Shown here piece after piece: positions 31,612 to 42,341 of a DNA stretch of 64,000 bases. Made by a program: the position numbers and the translations under genes. Source of the DNA: Rhinopomastus cyanomelas (lineage: Eukaryota; Chordata; Aves; Bucerotiformes; Rhinopomastidae). A model generated the notes under the pieces. That model made no database searches. It saw only the letters and a program-made list of their open reading frames with translations, and was not told where the DNA came from. The stretch covers positions 124,556-188,555 of the forward strand of contig VXBP01004367.1 in assembly GCA_013400115.1 (NCBI GenBank), written 5' to 3'. How positions within the stretch are numbered: the stretch's first letter is position 1; each line of letters opens with the position of its first letter.

Positions 31612-34600
31612 CTGAAGAATAAGCACACTACATGTACTACAAACAGACCAACATCCAGCACCTGACACCCTCCCCTGCGGGCGCTTGTCAGGCAGCAAGT
31701 AAGGTGAGGAGAGGGCTGGACACAGGAAAAAGCCACCCTCTGGCTGACAGCTCTGTGAACAAACACCTACCTCTGTGGGTTTCACTCCTGCCAAGGAACA
31801 CGGAATGGCCTGAGCAGGGAGCTTCAAGTAGCACCACCTAGGACACAGAGCACAGCTGTCACCACTCCAGCACGAGCACAGCAAAACCAGGCAGGAGAGC
31901 AGAATGTCCTGCTCCTCAGGGTTTAAAACCAGCTCAGGAGTGGGAACCATCATCTTCGTTTGTGCACCTAGGACTACAACCCAGCGGCAGCTTTAGAACA
32001 CGTTCCACAGCCAGAGACTGGGTGGAGCAGACGCAGTAACAGCAGCTGGTCTCTCACCCCTTCCTCTACCCTCCCATCTTCCCACCAGCCCTCCTGACTA
32101 TCAGGTTATGGGCAGAGAGTGGCTCTGGGAGCAACACAAGCCACTGGCCAGGCACAGACAGGCAAACATGGGAAAGACACTGAACTACAGAGGAGAACCA
32201 GTACCTCTGACTCTAGGATGTGCCCCACGTCCATGCAGGGAGATGTTTACATCCATCTGCAGGACCCAGGGAGGAGGATTAGGGACCTGCCCCAAAGTGA
32301 CAGAAAGTGGCAGAGGAAAGACCGAGGAGTGATGGGGGAGAGTCTGCTGCTGCGGCCACCAAACCAGCAAGAGTGGCTGATGCTTCTCTGGAGACGTTTA
32401 AAACCTGCCTGGCCATGTTCCTGTGTGGCTTGGTCTGGGTGGTCCTGCTGTGGCAGGGGGATTGGACTGGATGATCTCTTGAGGTCCCTTCCAGTCCCTA
32501 ATGTTCTGTGATTCACCAGAGGGCCACGCTGCCATCCGGAGCAGCCCTGACAGGAGCCAGGCTGACAGCAGCCAGGCTGACAGCAGCCTTGTGAAGCTGA
32601 GTCTCGTGCTTCACAAGAACGACACCAGTAGCCACCAAGGACCAACAGCTGGGAAGAAGCAGCTTTGCTGAGGGTGAACAAGCACTGGAACAGGTTGCCC
32701 AAACAGCCCTCCATCCTTGAAGACATTAAAAAACCATCTTGCCATGGCCCAGGGGAGCCTGCTCTAGTCAGCTGGAGCAGAAAGGCTGCACAGGATGACT
32801 TCTAGAGGTCTCTTCCAGCCTCAACAACTCCACAGTTCTGTCACCCACGTGCAATGGACTTACTTGAGGAATCTCAGCAAAGACTTCCGGACGACTTCGA
32901 GGTTTCCATAATCTGCATAGAACACCTCGACTGCCTCGTCGCTGACCACTCTGTGGATGACAACACGGTACCACCAGTCTGCGGTCACCACGCAGCAGAG
33001 CTGTCCAGGACGAAGGGAAGCCTCGGGCATGATGTAACGCTCAGAAACACGTTTGTCTGAGTAACAGTGTCTGTGAAAGACAAGGAGAAGCTGCTGGGCA
33101 GGCTGCAAGACGTGAACCAAGAGAAACGCGGCGCTCCAGAGGAATCCTGACTTCTCCAAGTCCCTGCAAGATGGATTTTCATGAGATGTTTCACCAGGTG
33201 GGCCCTTCCCAGCTCTGCTCTACCACACTCCCAGTGAAACAGTAACCGAAAGCGTAAACCCAACTGCTCACACTGGAATCATTTCCCTGGGATGCAGCAA
33301 GATGTTAATTAACAGGACTGAGGGGTGACCTCACTCATGTTGGTAAATATGTGAAGGGTGGGTGCCAGGAAGATGGAGCCAGGCTCTGCTCAGGGGCATC
33401 TAAGGGGCAACGGGGGTCAGCTGGAACAGAGGAGGTTCCACATCAATCTGAGAAGGTGAGGGTGCCAGAGCCCTGGAAGGGGCTGCCCAAGGTGGTTGTG
33501 GAGTCTCTTTCTCTGGAGACATTTAAAACCTGCCTGGACATGTTCCTGTGTGACTTGGTCTAGGTGATCCTGCTGTTGCAGGGGGATTGGATGATCTTTG
33601 GAGGTCCCTTTCAATCCCTAATGTTCTGTGATTCAGGACTGCTACTCTTGGGCTGTGTTTGTGCAGGGAAGTTATGGTCACTGCTGGCTTCATGTGTCAA
33701 CAGGGAGGTGCTGGTGGAACCTCCTCTGTTGCAGCTCACACCCGTTGCCCTTTCTCCTACCATTGGATGACACTGAGCAGATCCTGGTTCCATCATCCTG
33801 ATACCCACCCTTCGTACATTTATCAACATGAATGAGGTCACCCCTCAGTCTCCTTTTCTCCAAGCTAAAGAGACCCCAATCCCTCAGCTTTTCCTCATAA
33901 GAGAGGTGTTCTACTCCCTTCATCATCATCATCATCATAATGAGCAGAGCATGTTCGCACTTCATCTCAATCATCAGTTCCATCAGCTCATCTGGTGTTT
34001 CCTTGATGCAGACATGGATGTAGAACTGGCTGGGAGAGATGATGAATCCCACCAAGACTCCCACCATGCTCCTTCTCTTCAGTGGTGGTAAACCACAAAG
34101 ACTGCCATCCTGAACAGCATCTGGAGGGATTTCTGGAGCCAGTACCAACTTCTCTAGTAGCGACTGCTCCAGTTCTTGAGGCTACAAAGGGAGAAGAGGA
34201 AGGTGACTCTGGGATAGTCTCATCATGCCTGAACACACAGCACTGGCCTTTCCACTGAGGTAACAAACAGTTCTGCTTTCCTGGAGGTCTGGAAATGACT
34301 GAGTATCAGAGAATCCCAGCAAACGGTACAAACTTGGATGAAAACTTTCCCTGTGATAGAAGAGTTAATTTTCCACACTCACTCTCTTACCTGTCTTCTT
34401 CCCTCCAGACTAATTCCTCTCCCTAAGCTGGACTGGCATCTGCCCACAGTGGCAGGGGTGATGCCTACCCTTCTGCTCAAGGTGGAGGAAAGAAGCTGCC
34501 AAGAGCTGCAGCTCCACCTGCTCGACCCTTCTGAGGGCTGTCTCAGCACTTGGCCCTCATAACACTTTCTCTGTCAGCCTCCTGTGACTGGACACTTGGA

Positions 34601-37050
34601 TACCCTGCAGCAGGATGGGTATCGGGTGATGGCTTTCCCCTCTAACTTGCAGCACCCCGATGAACAGTGTTCCCTTCATACCCAGACTCACACTGTCCAA
34701 CCCCCTGTCCTCTTCTTGAGGGCATTTTTGAAAGAAACCAGCAATCTCAGTGTCTCATGCCAAGTGCTAGTTGTAGACAGATCTTCTCAGACTTCTCCTC
34801 ACAAGATCGTGGAATCATTCAGGTTGGAAAAAGACCATCGAGTCCAACTAGCAACCCTACTCTACAAGGTCAACCCTAAACCAGATCCTCCAAAACTGCA
34901 TCTAAGCATCTTTTAAACTCATCCAGGGATGGGGACTCAACCACCACCCTGGGCAGCCCAGTCCAGTGTCTGACCACTCTCTCTGGGAAGAATTCCCCCC
35001 CAACACCCAGTCCAACCCTCCCCCGCTGAAGCCTGAAGCCCTTCCTTCTGGTTCTTTCACTGATGTCCTGTGAGAAGAGCTCAGCACCAACATCTCCACG
35101 AGGTCCTTTCAGACAGTTGCAGAGAGCGATGAGGTCTCCCCTCAGCCTCCTCTTCCTCAAACCAAACAGCCCCAACTCTCTCCATCTCTCCTCATCAGAT
35201 TGATCCTCCAGGCCCTTCCCCAGCTCTGTTGCCCTCATAAAAAGAGAGCCAGCCTCGGGATTAAGACACGTGAAAACCTACAGAACATCTGTCCAGACAC
35301 TTACTTGCTCTGTGCTGTCACCCAAACCCACAGCTTCCACTTCCACTGGCTCAGATGTCTCTTCTGGTAGTGAGCAGTCACTGTCTGTGTTAAAGCTGGG
35401 TTCCAAGGGAGGCATCTCAACCGCAGGGGCTGCTGCAGAGACAGTAATTGAGGTGGGTTTTATTTTTGTCAGAGTGATGCCGCGTTACAGGTTAAGCAGA
35501 AAGAAAAGACATCTGAAAATGGGAGTCTGAAAGTGCTGGTGCTGTTGTCCTCATCTTCACAGCTACCACAGTCACGAGGACTCACTTCAGAGGCCTCCTT
35601 CATTGTACTAATAAATGAAAACAAACTTGTATCCCGGGTAGGCTACACATCCCTCCTTTCACCTCACACCAACCAACCTGTGTACGATTTCCCATTCAGC
35701 TCTCTGCTACCAAGACAACTCACTCCCTTGGACAGCTGCTTCTGCAGCACCTCACAGCCCTTCTGCGCTAAAACCAAGGGGAACTGGGACTGCTGCAGCA
35801 ACTGGTCGCGCAGCAACATCCACCTGAAACCCAACTGCTTGCCCACAGCTACGTTCCTTCAGTTAAGTAAGACCCCACCTCACCTTGTGGTGCCTCCTCT
35901 TCCTCTGTCTCACTTGGCCGGTGCTTCAAGGTCAGCAAGGAGCCTGCTCGTGTCCGCTCAACTGCGATCGTATCAGACATGCTGCTGAGGGCTTCCATCA
36001 GAGAGGAAAACCCGTACTGTGAGTACTGCAAGTCCCGGCCAAAGCGTCTGAAGAAGGCCTTCCTGAAGTCCACCAGCAGAATCGGTGAGGAACTCAGCAG
36101 GTCCCGCAGCTCAGCCTTCAGCGGCACCGGCAGGACAGGAGCCCTGCCCTTCCCAGGGCAGCTCTGGAGATCCTTAGGTGGAGAAGGAGCACCTGCCTTT
36201 ACAGCGGCGCTCTTGCGTGTCCCGGCACTTCTCTGCCTGGCAACCAGTATGGCAATTTCTTTGGTGGTCTCATCTGCGATGGCTTCAGTAGAAAGAAAAC
36301 CTGTTAGACTCCCTAAGCGGCAACCCGTCACGAGCATCTTCCCACCTTCCTCTCCTCTTCCCCCAACCCTTTCCAGAAGCAGGTGGCTCCCTCAGAAGCC
36401 ACTGCAATGACATCTGCCTCCCAGCCAGATGACCACTCTGCAAGCAAGACAACGGCCAGTAGTCTGCACCCTCAGCCCTCCAAGTCCAGATTCAGACAGG
36501 AAGAGAGGTCCAACTCTTGAAGACAGGATCACAACAGGGTACCCAACCGCTGTCAGTTTTCTGTGCAAAACAGGAATCAGCTCATTGCTCCCCTCAGCTG
36601 GAATCACAGCGAAACCAAACCAGAGGGCACCTGCCTGCCCAGGTAAGGTCTCCCTCGAAAGCAGCCCGGGTCCTTCTGTGCTTTTGAACAACTGATTCTT
36701 GTCTTAACAAAACCAAAACCCCACCAACAGTCCACGCTTTCCAAGCAAACTCTTCACCATTCCTTTCCACAGCTCTTCCTCAAAGAAAAGGAAGACAAAC
36801 AAGGAAACAAAACCTCACCTTTAAGGATAACAGTGCCATTCTTCCCAGGACTGACACTGACAACATCAGGCAGACCTGCTGCCAGCTCCAAAGTGGATTG
36901 GAAGCCCAGGTCATGCAGAGGGAGGGGTTTGCCAGTTATGGCCAGGTAGTCCTGCTCCAGCTTGGATGGGGTTAAGCCCTCTTTGGCTGCTATTAGCAGA
37001 GATCTCACCTCCTTCTTCAGCATCTCCATAAGGTGAGCCTGCTCTGACAT
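31411..37050 (-). CDS. TDRD5-like LOTUS-Tudor protein (compact form)
   Basis: TDRD5 proteins act in germ-cell granules, where they support piRNA production and transposon silencing. Seven coding exons on the minus strand join in phase: 37050-36819, 36282-35884, 35432-35305, 34181-33961, 33070-32864, 31837-31771 and 31611-31411 (485 codons), plus an unresolved C-terminus. Residues 4-75 are a first LOTUS (OST-HTH) domain and 127-197 a second. Residues 265-485 are an extended Tudor domain with the core FYADYGN and flanking WWYRVVIHRV. The closest family I recognise is TDRD5 (about 60% identity to the human protein over LOTUS1, compared from memory). The third LOTUS domain and the long linker of mammalian TDRD5 (about 980 residues) are missing: only about 65 residues link LOTUS2 to the Tudor region. 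It sits between TM7SF3 and FGFR1OP2, where I know of no human gene. All splice sites seen are intact and no stop interrupts the exons, so it looks functional. Whether it is a paralogue or a moved and shortened orthologue is not decidable here. Confidence 0.85.
31771..31837 (-). CDS. TDRD5-like Tudor exon c
   Basis: A short exon encoding WCYLKLPAQAIPCSLAGVKP, a signature of the region after the Tudor core. Donor GTAGGT. Confidence 0.85.
32383..32840 (+). repeat. Two CR1 LINE 3' fragments in a TDRD5-like intron
   Basis: 32383-32516 is a young tail. 32663-32840 is an older subfamily. Both are antisense to the TDRD5-like gene, and the second ends 24 bp from exon b. Confidence 0.8.
32864..33070 (-). 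CDS. TDRD5-like Tudor exon b (core)
   Basis: It encodes the Tudor barrel with ERYIMPEASLRPGQLCCVV, WWYRVVIHRV and FYADYGN. Aromatic residues expected to form a methyl-arginine pocket are present. It is two residues shorter than mammalian TDRD5 before WWYR. Confidence 0.88.
33314..33634 (+). repeat. CR1 LINE 3' fragment
   Basis: Antisense to the TDRD5-like gene, with small internal deletions relative to other copies. Confidence 0.88.
33705..33940 (-). repeat. CR1 LINE fragment plus a short CAT repeat
   Basis: A minus-strand CR1 piece without its 3' terminus, running to about 33920 and ending beside six CAT units (33920-33937). The units lie about 20 bp past the donor of Tudor exon a. Confidence 0.75.
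33961..34181 (-). CDS. TDRD5-like Tudor exon a
   Basis: It encodes residues 254-326, with EIPPDAV, LCGLPPLKRRSMVGV and FIISPSQFYIHV, the N-terminal part of an extended Tudor domain. The donor GTGCGA is weak. Confidence 0.83.
34803..35236 (-). repeat. CR1 LINE 3' fragment (older subfamily)
   Basis: Same sense as the TDRD5-like gene, in the intron between the linker and Tudor exons. The tail is at the left edge. Confidence 0.8.
35305..35432 (-). CDS. TDRD5-like linker exon
   Basis: It encodes 43 acidic, proline-containing residues (PSFNTDSDCSLPEETSEPVE). The acceptor is GCAGCAG. The frame joins both neighbours, and donor GTAAGT is consensus. No conserved domain is visible. Confidence 0.6.
35884..36282 (-). 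CDS. TDRD5-like exon with LOTUS2
   Basis: It encodes residues 78-210: a basic stretch (VARQRSAGTRKSA), then LOTUS2 with LKAELRDLL, FFRRFGRDLQYSQYGF and TRAGSLLTLK, then an acidic run of glutamates before the donor. Confidence 0.85.
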
Positions 37051-37057
37051 AGCTGCA
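36819..37057 (-). CDS. TDRD5-like first coding exon (LOTUS1)
   Basis: The ATG is at 37050-37048, 7 nt after acceptor CATTTAG. It encodes MSEQAHLMEMLKKEVRSLL and the helix-turn-helix core LGFQSTLELAAGLPDVV. Donor AAG|GTGAGG, phase 1. Confidence 0.85.
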
Positions 37058-37214
37058 CTAAATGGAAAACAAAAGCAAGCAGGAGACAACTCACCACAGC
37101 TGCTCAAACACAGGGAGAAGACATGTCAGGCCTACAGTCACTCAGTACATCACTCCTCCTGCGTCAGCTCCTGTCCCCATGGGATTGAAGCCCCTGGAGT
37201 TTAGTGCAGCCCAC

Positions 37215-38900
37215 ACCCCTGCTCCACAACATTCCTAGGCAGCCCCTTCCAGTGCTCTGTCACCCTCACTGGGAAGAAGTTCCTTCTCATATTGATGTGG
37301 AACCTCCTCTGTTTCAGCTCACACCCACTGCCCCTTGTCCTATCATTGGATGACACTGAGCAGAACCTGGCTCCATCCTCCTGACACCCACCCTTCACAT
37401 ATTTACCAACATTAATGAGGTCGCCCCTCAGTCTCCTCCAAACCAAAAAGACCCAGCTCCCTCAGCCTCTCCTCAGCAGGAAGATGTTCTCCTACCCCCA
37501 TAATCTCTGTGGCTCTGCGCTGGACTCTCTCCAGCAGTTCTGTGCCCTTCTGGAACTGAGGGGCCCACAACTGGACACAAAACTCCAGGTGTGGTCTCAC
37601 CAGGGCAGAGTAGAGGGGGAGAACTTCCCTTCATCTACTAACCACCCCACTTCTAATCCACCCCAGGATGCCATTGGCCTTCTTGGCCACAAGAGCACAC
37701 TGCTGGCTCATGGTCATCCTGTTAGCCACCAGGACCCCCAGGTCCCTTTCTCCTACGTAGCTCTCCAACAGGTCAGTCCTCAACCTGTACTGGTCCCTGG
37801 GGTTGTTCTTGCCCACATGCAAGGCTCTACACTTGCCCTTGTTATAGTTCATTAAATTTCTCCCTGCCCAGGTCCCGCTGAACAGCAGCCCAGGCTGCTG
37901 GGGTGTCGGCTACTCCTCCCAGCTTTGTGTCATCAGCAAACCTGCTGACAGTGCACCCTAATCCCTCATCCAAGTCATCAATGAATAGATTGAACAGGAC
38001 CGGTCCCAGCACCGACCCCTGGGGGACTCCACTAGATACAACTGGACTCTGTCCCATTGACCACGACTCTCTGGCTTCTATCCTACAGCCAGTTCATGAT
38101 CCACCTCGCTACCCAATCATCTAGACCACACTGCCTCAGTTTAGCTGCGAGGATGCTGTGGGAGACTGTGTCAAATGCCTTACTGAAGTCAAGGTAGACC
38201 ACATCCACCGCAATGCCATCAACTATCCACCTGGTTATGCCCTCATAAAAGGCTCTCACGTTGGTCAAGCGTGACTTCCCTTTGGTGAAGCCATGCTGGC
38301 TGGCCCTAACGACCCTCCTGTCCTTGATGTGCCTGGAGACAGCATCAAGGATAAATTGTTCCACCAGCTGTCCTGGGGCGGAGGTGAGGCTGACCGGTCT
38401 GTAGTTCCCTGGGTCCTCCTTACCATTTCTGTAGACTGGAGTGACATTTGCTACTCTCCAGTCCCCAGGCACCTCTCCTGATCCCCCTGACCTGGAAAAC
38501 ATGATGGAGAGTGGCCTAGCAATGACTTCTGCCATCTCCCTTAGCACTCACGGGTGCATCCCATCAGGGCCCATGGATTTGTGTCCATCCAGTCTGCTCA
38601 AGTGATCCCCAACCCAGTCCTCATCAACCAGGGCAAACTCCTCTCCTGCCTCAACTTTCTCTGGGGCCACAGTGGCCTGATAACAAGACAGCTCCCAGAA
38701 GTACAGACAGAGGCAAAGCAGGTGTTCAGCATCTCTGCCTTCTCTGCACCCTCTGTCTCCAGGGCACCCACCTCACTCAGCAAGGGGCCTACACTGCCTC
38801 TAGCTTTAGTTCTACCTACAGCGTGTTTGAAGAAGCCCTTCTTGTTGCCCTTGACCTCTCCTGCAAGGGTTAACTCCAAGGAGACCTTGGCTTTCTAGTT
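37215..38900 (-). repeat. Long CR1 LINE with partial reverse transcriptase
   Basis: About 1.7 kb of CR1 in the sense of the TDRD5-like gene, in its presumed first intron. Broken frames include the reverse transcriptase signatures YLDFSKAFDTVSH and FADDTKLGG, and PQGSVLGPVLFN. The element is 5'-truncated, frameshifted and lacks the 3'-terminal tail seen in other copies. It is not a host gene. Confidence 0.92.
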
Positions 38901-38939
38901 GTGTCCCTACATCCTCTCACCAGAGCCTTCCAATCACCC

Positions 38940-39560
38940 CAAGTGGCCACCCCCTCCCTCCGTGACCAGCCTGCCTCCGGCCCCTCACAGGCCTCTGGTG
39001 CCACCGCCCGCTCATCCCCCACTGCCTGCAGACACAAGGCTCCCGGTTCCAGCGCCAAACAAGCCCACGGAGCAGCACACACCACCCCTGCCTGTCCCGG
39101 GAGCGCTACCCACCTGCGAGCGGAAGACTCTGGGCCCTGCGAGGCTCCGGAGCAGCGCCGCGGCCTGCGGGAGCCCTCCCGGCCGCGGCCCACGACCTCC
39201 GGCCAGCGCCCACGGGCGGGAAGATGGCGGTGGGGAAGGAGGGGGCGAAGGCGGAGCTGGGCCCGCAGCCGGCCGGAGCCCAGAAGCTTCTCTCGCTCGA
39301 GGCGGCTCATTCGCCCAGGGCTCTGTCCGTCGCCGCAGGGCCCCAGCTGCCCGCCCTTGGCCCCGGGAGGCGGCTGCGGCCCCGGAGCGCGAAGGCCACT
39401 TTAACCCCTCCCTCCCCGGGGCAGGGGCGGCGGCGGCGGGGCAGCTGTCCGGCGGAGCCTCGCCCGGGGGTCACGAAGCTGCTCCTCTCCTAGCGGCGCC
39501 TGGCGCTGGCGGCCCTGTAGCCCGAGCCCGGCTGGACCCCCCTCGGTAGGACAACAGCAC
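38940..39560. promoter_or_regulatory. CpG island, likely promoter of the TDRD5-like gene
   Basis: A CpG-dense block with no other gene 5' end nearby. On the minus strand a good donor (GCAG|GTGGGTAG, exon end 39114) suggests an untranslated first exon. On the plus strand, AAGATGGCGG at 39221-39230 matches a YY1 site overlapping an ATG. The direction of transcription is uncertain. Confidence 0.5.
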
Positions 39561-39702
39561 CTGCCGGTGCCCCGCCGGGTGTTTGCGGCTCTCGGGACAG
39601 TTGTGCTCCGTCTGGTTGGGCTTTTTCATTCTCCTAGTGATGGACCTTAGAAGCTCCAAAGCTTCACTGATTCAGTGGGAGAGGACAAGAACCGTAAGTC
39701 AT

Positions 39703-40006
39703 AAAATCAGAGAACATCAGGGATTGGAAGAGACCTCGAAAGATCATCCAGTCCAATCCCCCTGACACAGCAGGATCCCCTAGATCCAGTCCAGGTGGGT
39801 TTGAAACATCTCCAGAGAAGGAGACTCCACAACCCCCCTGGGCAGCCCCTTCCAGGGCTCTGTCACCCTCACTGGGAAGAAGGTCCTACTCAGATTGATG
39901 TGGAACCTCCTCTATTCCAGCTGACACCCACTGCCCCTTGTCCTATCACTAGATGCCCCTGAGCAGAGCCTGGCTCCATCCTCCTGACACTCACCCTTCT
40001 TCCATC
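39703..40006 (-). repeat. CR1 LINE 3' fragment
   Basis: Young CR1 tail in reverse orientation, downstream of FGFR1OP2. Confidence 0.88.
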
Positions 40007-40109
40007 TGCTCTGTGTCAGCGTGGCTACAAGCACTGGAAATCAACCAGCCTGCCTTAAAATACAAAAGCAAGCCGAGTAAATGGCCAGGATGTCTTCCAA
40101 TCGTAGACT

Positions 40110-40520
40110 CACAGAATCATTCAGGTTGGAAAAGACCCCTGGGATCACAGAGTCCAACCAGCAACCCTACTCTACAAGGTCACCCCTAAACCAGATCCCC
40201 CAATACTACATCCAAGTGACTTTTAAATTCATCCAGGGATGGGGACTCAACCACCACCCTGGGCAGCCCAGTCCAGTGCCTGACCACCCTCTCCAAAAGA
40301 ATTGCTTCCTGATGTCCAGTCTAACCCTCCCCTGTTGGAGCTTGAAGCCCTTCCCTCTGCTTCTGTCACTAATGACCTGTGAGAAGACACCAGCAGCAAC
40401 ACCTCTACTGTGTCCTTTTAGATAGTCGTAGAGAGTGATGAAGTGTCCCCTTAGCCTCCTCTTCCTCAAACCAAACAGCCTCAACTCTCCATCTCTCCTC
40501 ATCAGATTGATTCTCCAGGT
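40110..40520 (-). repeat. CR1 LINE 3' fragment (older subfamily)
   Basis: A closely related copy to 34803-35236. It ends just beyond the FGFR1OP2 poly(A) site. Confidence 0.82.
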
Positions 40521-40606
40521 CTTCTTGGCTTACATCATACTAAAAAGGCTCAGCTGAGACTCGGTACCTTCCTTTAAACACGCAGAGGCCGGTGTTTTCA
40601 GTCAGC

Positions 40607-40612
40607 TTTATT
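40607..40612 (-). terminator. FGFR1OP2: FGFR1OP2 poly(A) signal AATAAA
   Basis: On the minus strand this reads AATAAA and is followed by a pyrimidine and GT-rich segment. It is the clearest signal downstream of the stop codon. Confidence 0.6.
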
Positions 40613-41643
40613 GATAAAATAAGTTCACTCACTGTACAATACACAATCCCAGCCAGAAACCCTTCTCGAGCCGCCCGCGTTACAAAAATAACAGGTATGC
40701 AATGAAAAATAGTCACTCCGCACACCGTGAGGGTTCTCTGAAATCCTGTCGTGGTCAGGTCAGGGGGATGAAAAGGGAGACATATCAAAGGTGAAGACCA
40801 GTAGTAGATAAATTAAGTCACATTTGTGTAATTTACAAAAATAAACACTAATCAAGCATTATTTCCTAATAGAGCAACCTCACGGAAGTGTCACGACACC
40901 TTTCTCTGCTCTACAACCTGCACGTGGGGTTTGAAAGATGAAGCAGAACGTCAGCCACGGGGCTGCGTTCGGCGTTAAACTGATAGCGACGCCTCTGAGG
41001 CCAGCCAGCGGCTGCAAAGACACTTCTAAAAAGACTAACTGGATCAACTCATTGGATTAAATAGTTGATTTCAGAACAGGAGTCCAACTCATTTTGCTGA
41101 GTTACTGAACAGCTAAAACGCAGGTCTACAGTTTGCTGTTGCTGAAAGCTTTCCCTCGAGGAAAGAGAACATCAACACGTGGGACAAAACATCAGCGCTA
41201 AGAACGTCCTCGGTGCCTTGGCCAAGCAGCTGCAGTCTGACAAACAGGAGGCAAAGCTGGGCACCTCTTCACCACAAGCCTGTCTTGTGGAGCACCTGGA
41301 GCTCACCTGCCGATGATACAAGCTGCACTTTGGTCTAGGAAGGCCGGTTCCTTTTCACTTCAGGTAGCATTTTGGGATTAAAACCAAACAGCCTGTTTGT
41401 CAGTGCAGCAGGCTGCAGCTTCTCCTGGTACCAAAGTGACACCTTTCCTTCTGGATGGGTAGCACTTTGGGAAGAAAATGGAAGAGCACTGACTGCAGGG
41501 TGCCAACTTCACCACGGTGCTTCTCCCTCCTTCCCCCAGCTGCTGCTGGTCGGTGGCTTTCCAGCTGCCACTTCTCAGGTGGGCAGGCTACCAAGTCAAT
41601 ACATAGCCAAGGTTCTAGTTCAGTTTAAAAAAGTACCCTAGAA

Positions 41644-41761
41644 CAACTGCAAAAACACTGCTTACGTCTAAACAATCGGCCTGGAGCAGGGTAAATCCTG
41701 AGCAACTGCAAAAACACTGCTTATGTTCAAACACTTGGCCTGGAGCGGGGTAAGTCGGGTG
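41644..41761. repeat. 59-bp tandem duplication in the FGFR1OP2 3' UTR
   Basis: Units 41644-41702 and 41703-41761 share CAACTGCAAAAACACTGCTTA and GGCCTGGAGC with about ten differences. Confidence 0.9.
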
Positions 41762-42203
41762 CTGCCTGCGTGCCCCTTCCTTCAAACAGCTTCCTTGCAA
41801 AGTGAGAATGAAGAGCTTCCTGAAAGGACGCGGTGCCGCGTGGGTGTCGCGCACAAAGCGCCCCCAGAAGTTCCTCCCTTTCACCCAGCGATCAGACTTC
41901 AGTCCTTATCAGGTAACAGGAGCAGCTCTGTAGGAGCAGTAAGGATGTGACAGTGTCTTTTACCTGCAAAATCAGTTTCTGCAGACACATTCTCAGTTCA
42001 GCAAGCGCATTCATCCAGTTCCTACCGTGGCAACGCAGGTCAGCTAAGGGGTGCTGTGGAGTACCGGGTTTATTGTACACGTGTGAAGGAGAGGAAGAAG
42101 CATTAGCTTGCTGGTGCCCTATTTGGTAACAAGTGCTTGACCAGTGACCCCTGATAATCCGTTTGTAAAGTGTGCAATTGGAGCTGGTGGACCTCCCCGG
42201 GCT

Positions 42204-42341
42204 TCAGCTTTTCCTCAGGCTCAAGTCACTGCTTGTTACTAACCCCGACAGAGACGTGCTCTCTGACGCATCTTCCTTCTTGAGGTTCAGAAAGGATTCT
42301 CTAGTTATCTGAAGGATTTCTCTCAAGCCTTTGTTTTCTTG
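42204..42341 (-). CDS. FGFR1OP2: FGFR1OP2 last coding exon
   Basis: It encodes QENKGLREILQITRESFLNL and the serine-rich tail, ending at TGA (42206-42204). Confidence 0.95.
   Translation of the reverse strand, partial: QENKGLREILQITRESFLNLKKEDASESTSLSGLVTSSDLSLRKS

Larger units (their letters stand above)
40590..42203 (-). other. FGFR1OP2: FGFR1OP2 3' UTR
   Basis: About 1.6 kb of repeat-free sequence between the stop codon and the poly(A) signal. It includes a 59-bp tandem duplication at 41644-41761. Confidence 0.65.

Noticed and set aside
35708..35848. Possible extra TDRD5-like exon with a glutamine and leucine-rich frame
   Set aside because: Its acceptor would leave an intron of only about 35 nt after the LOTUS2 exon, its end phase does not fit the linker exon, and the polypyrimidine tract is poor.
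37842..38547. Reverse-transcriptase-like frames as a host gene
   Set aside because: They are frameshifted pieces of a 5'-truncated CR1 ORF2.
38899..39549. Plus-strand 216-codon frame in the CpG island
   Set aside because: The product is proline, alanine and arginine rich, as any frame through GC-rich DNA would be. No homology is recognised and overlapping frames are equally open.
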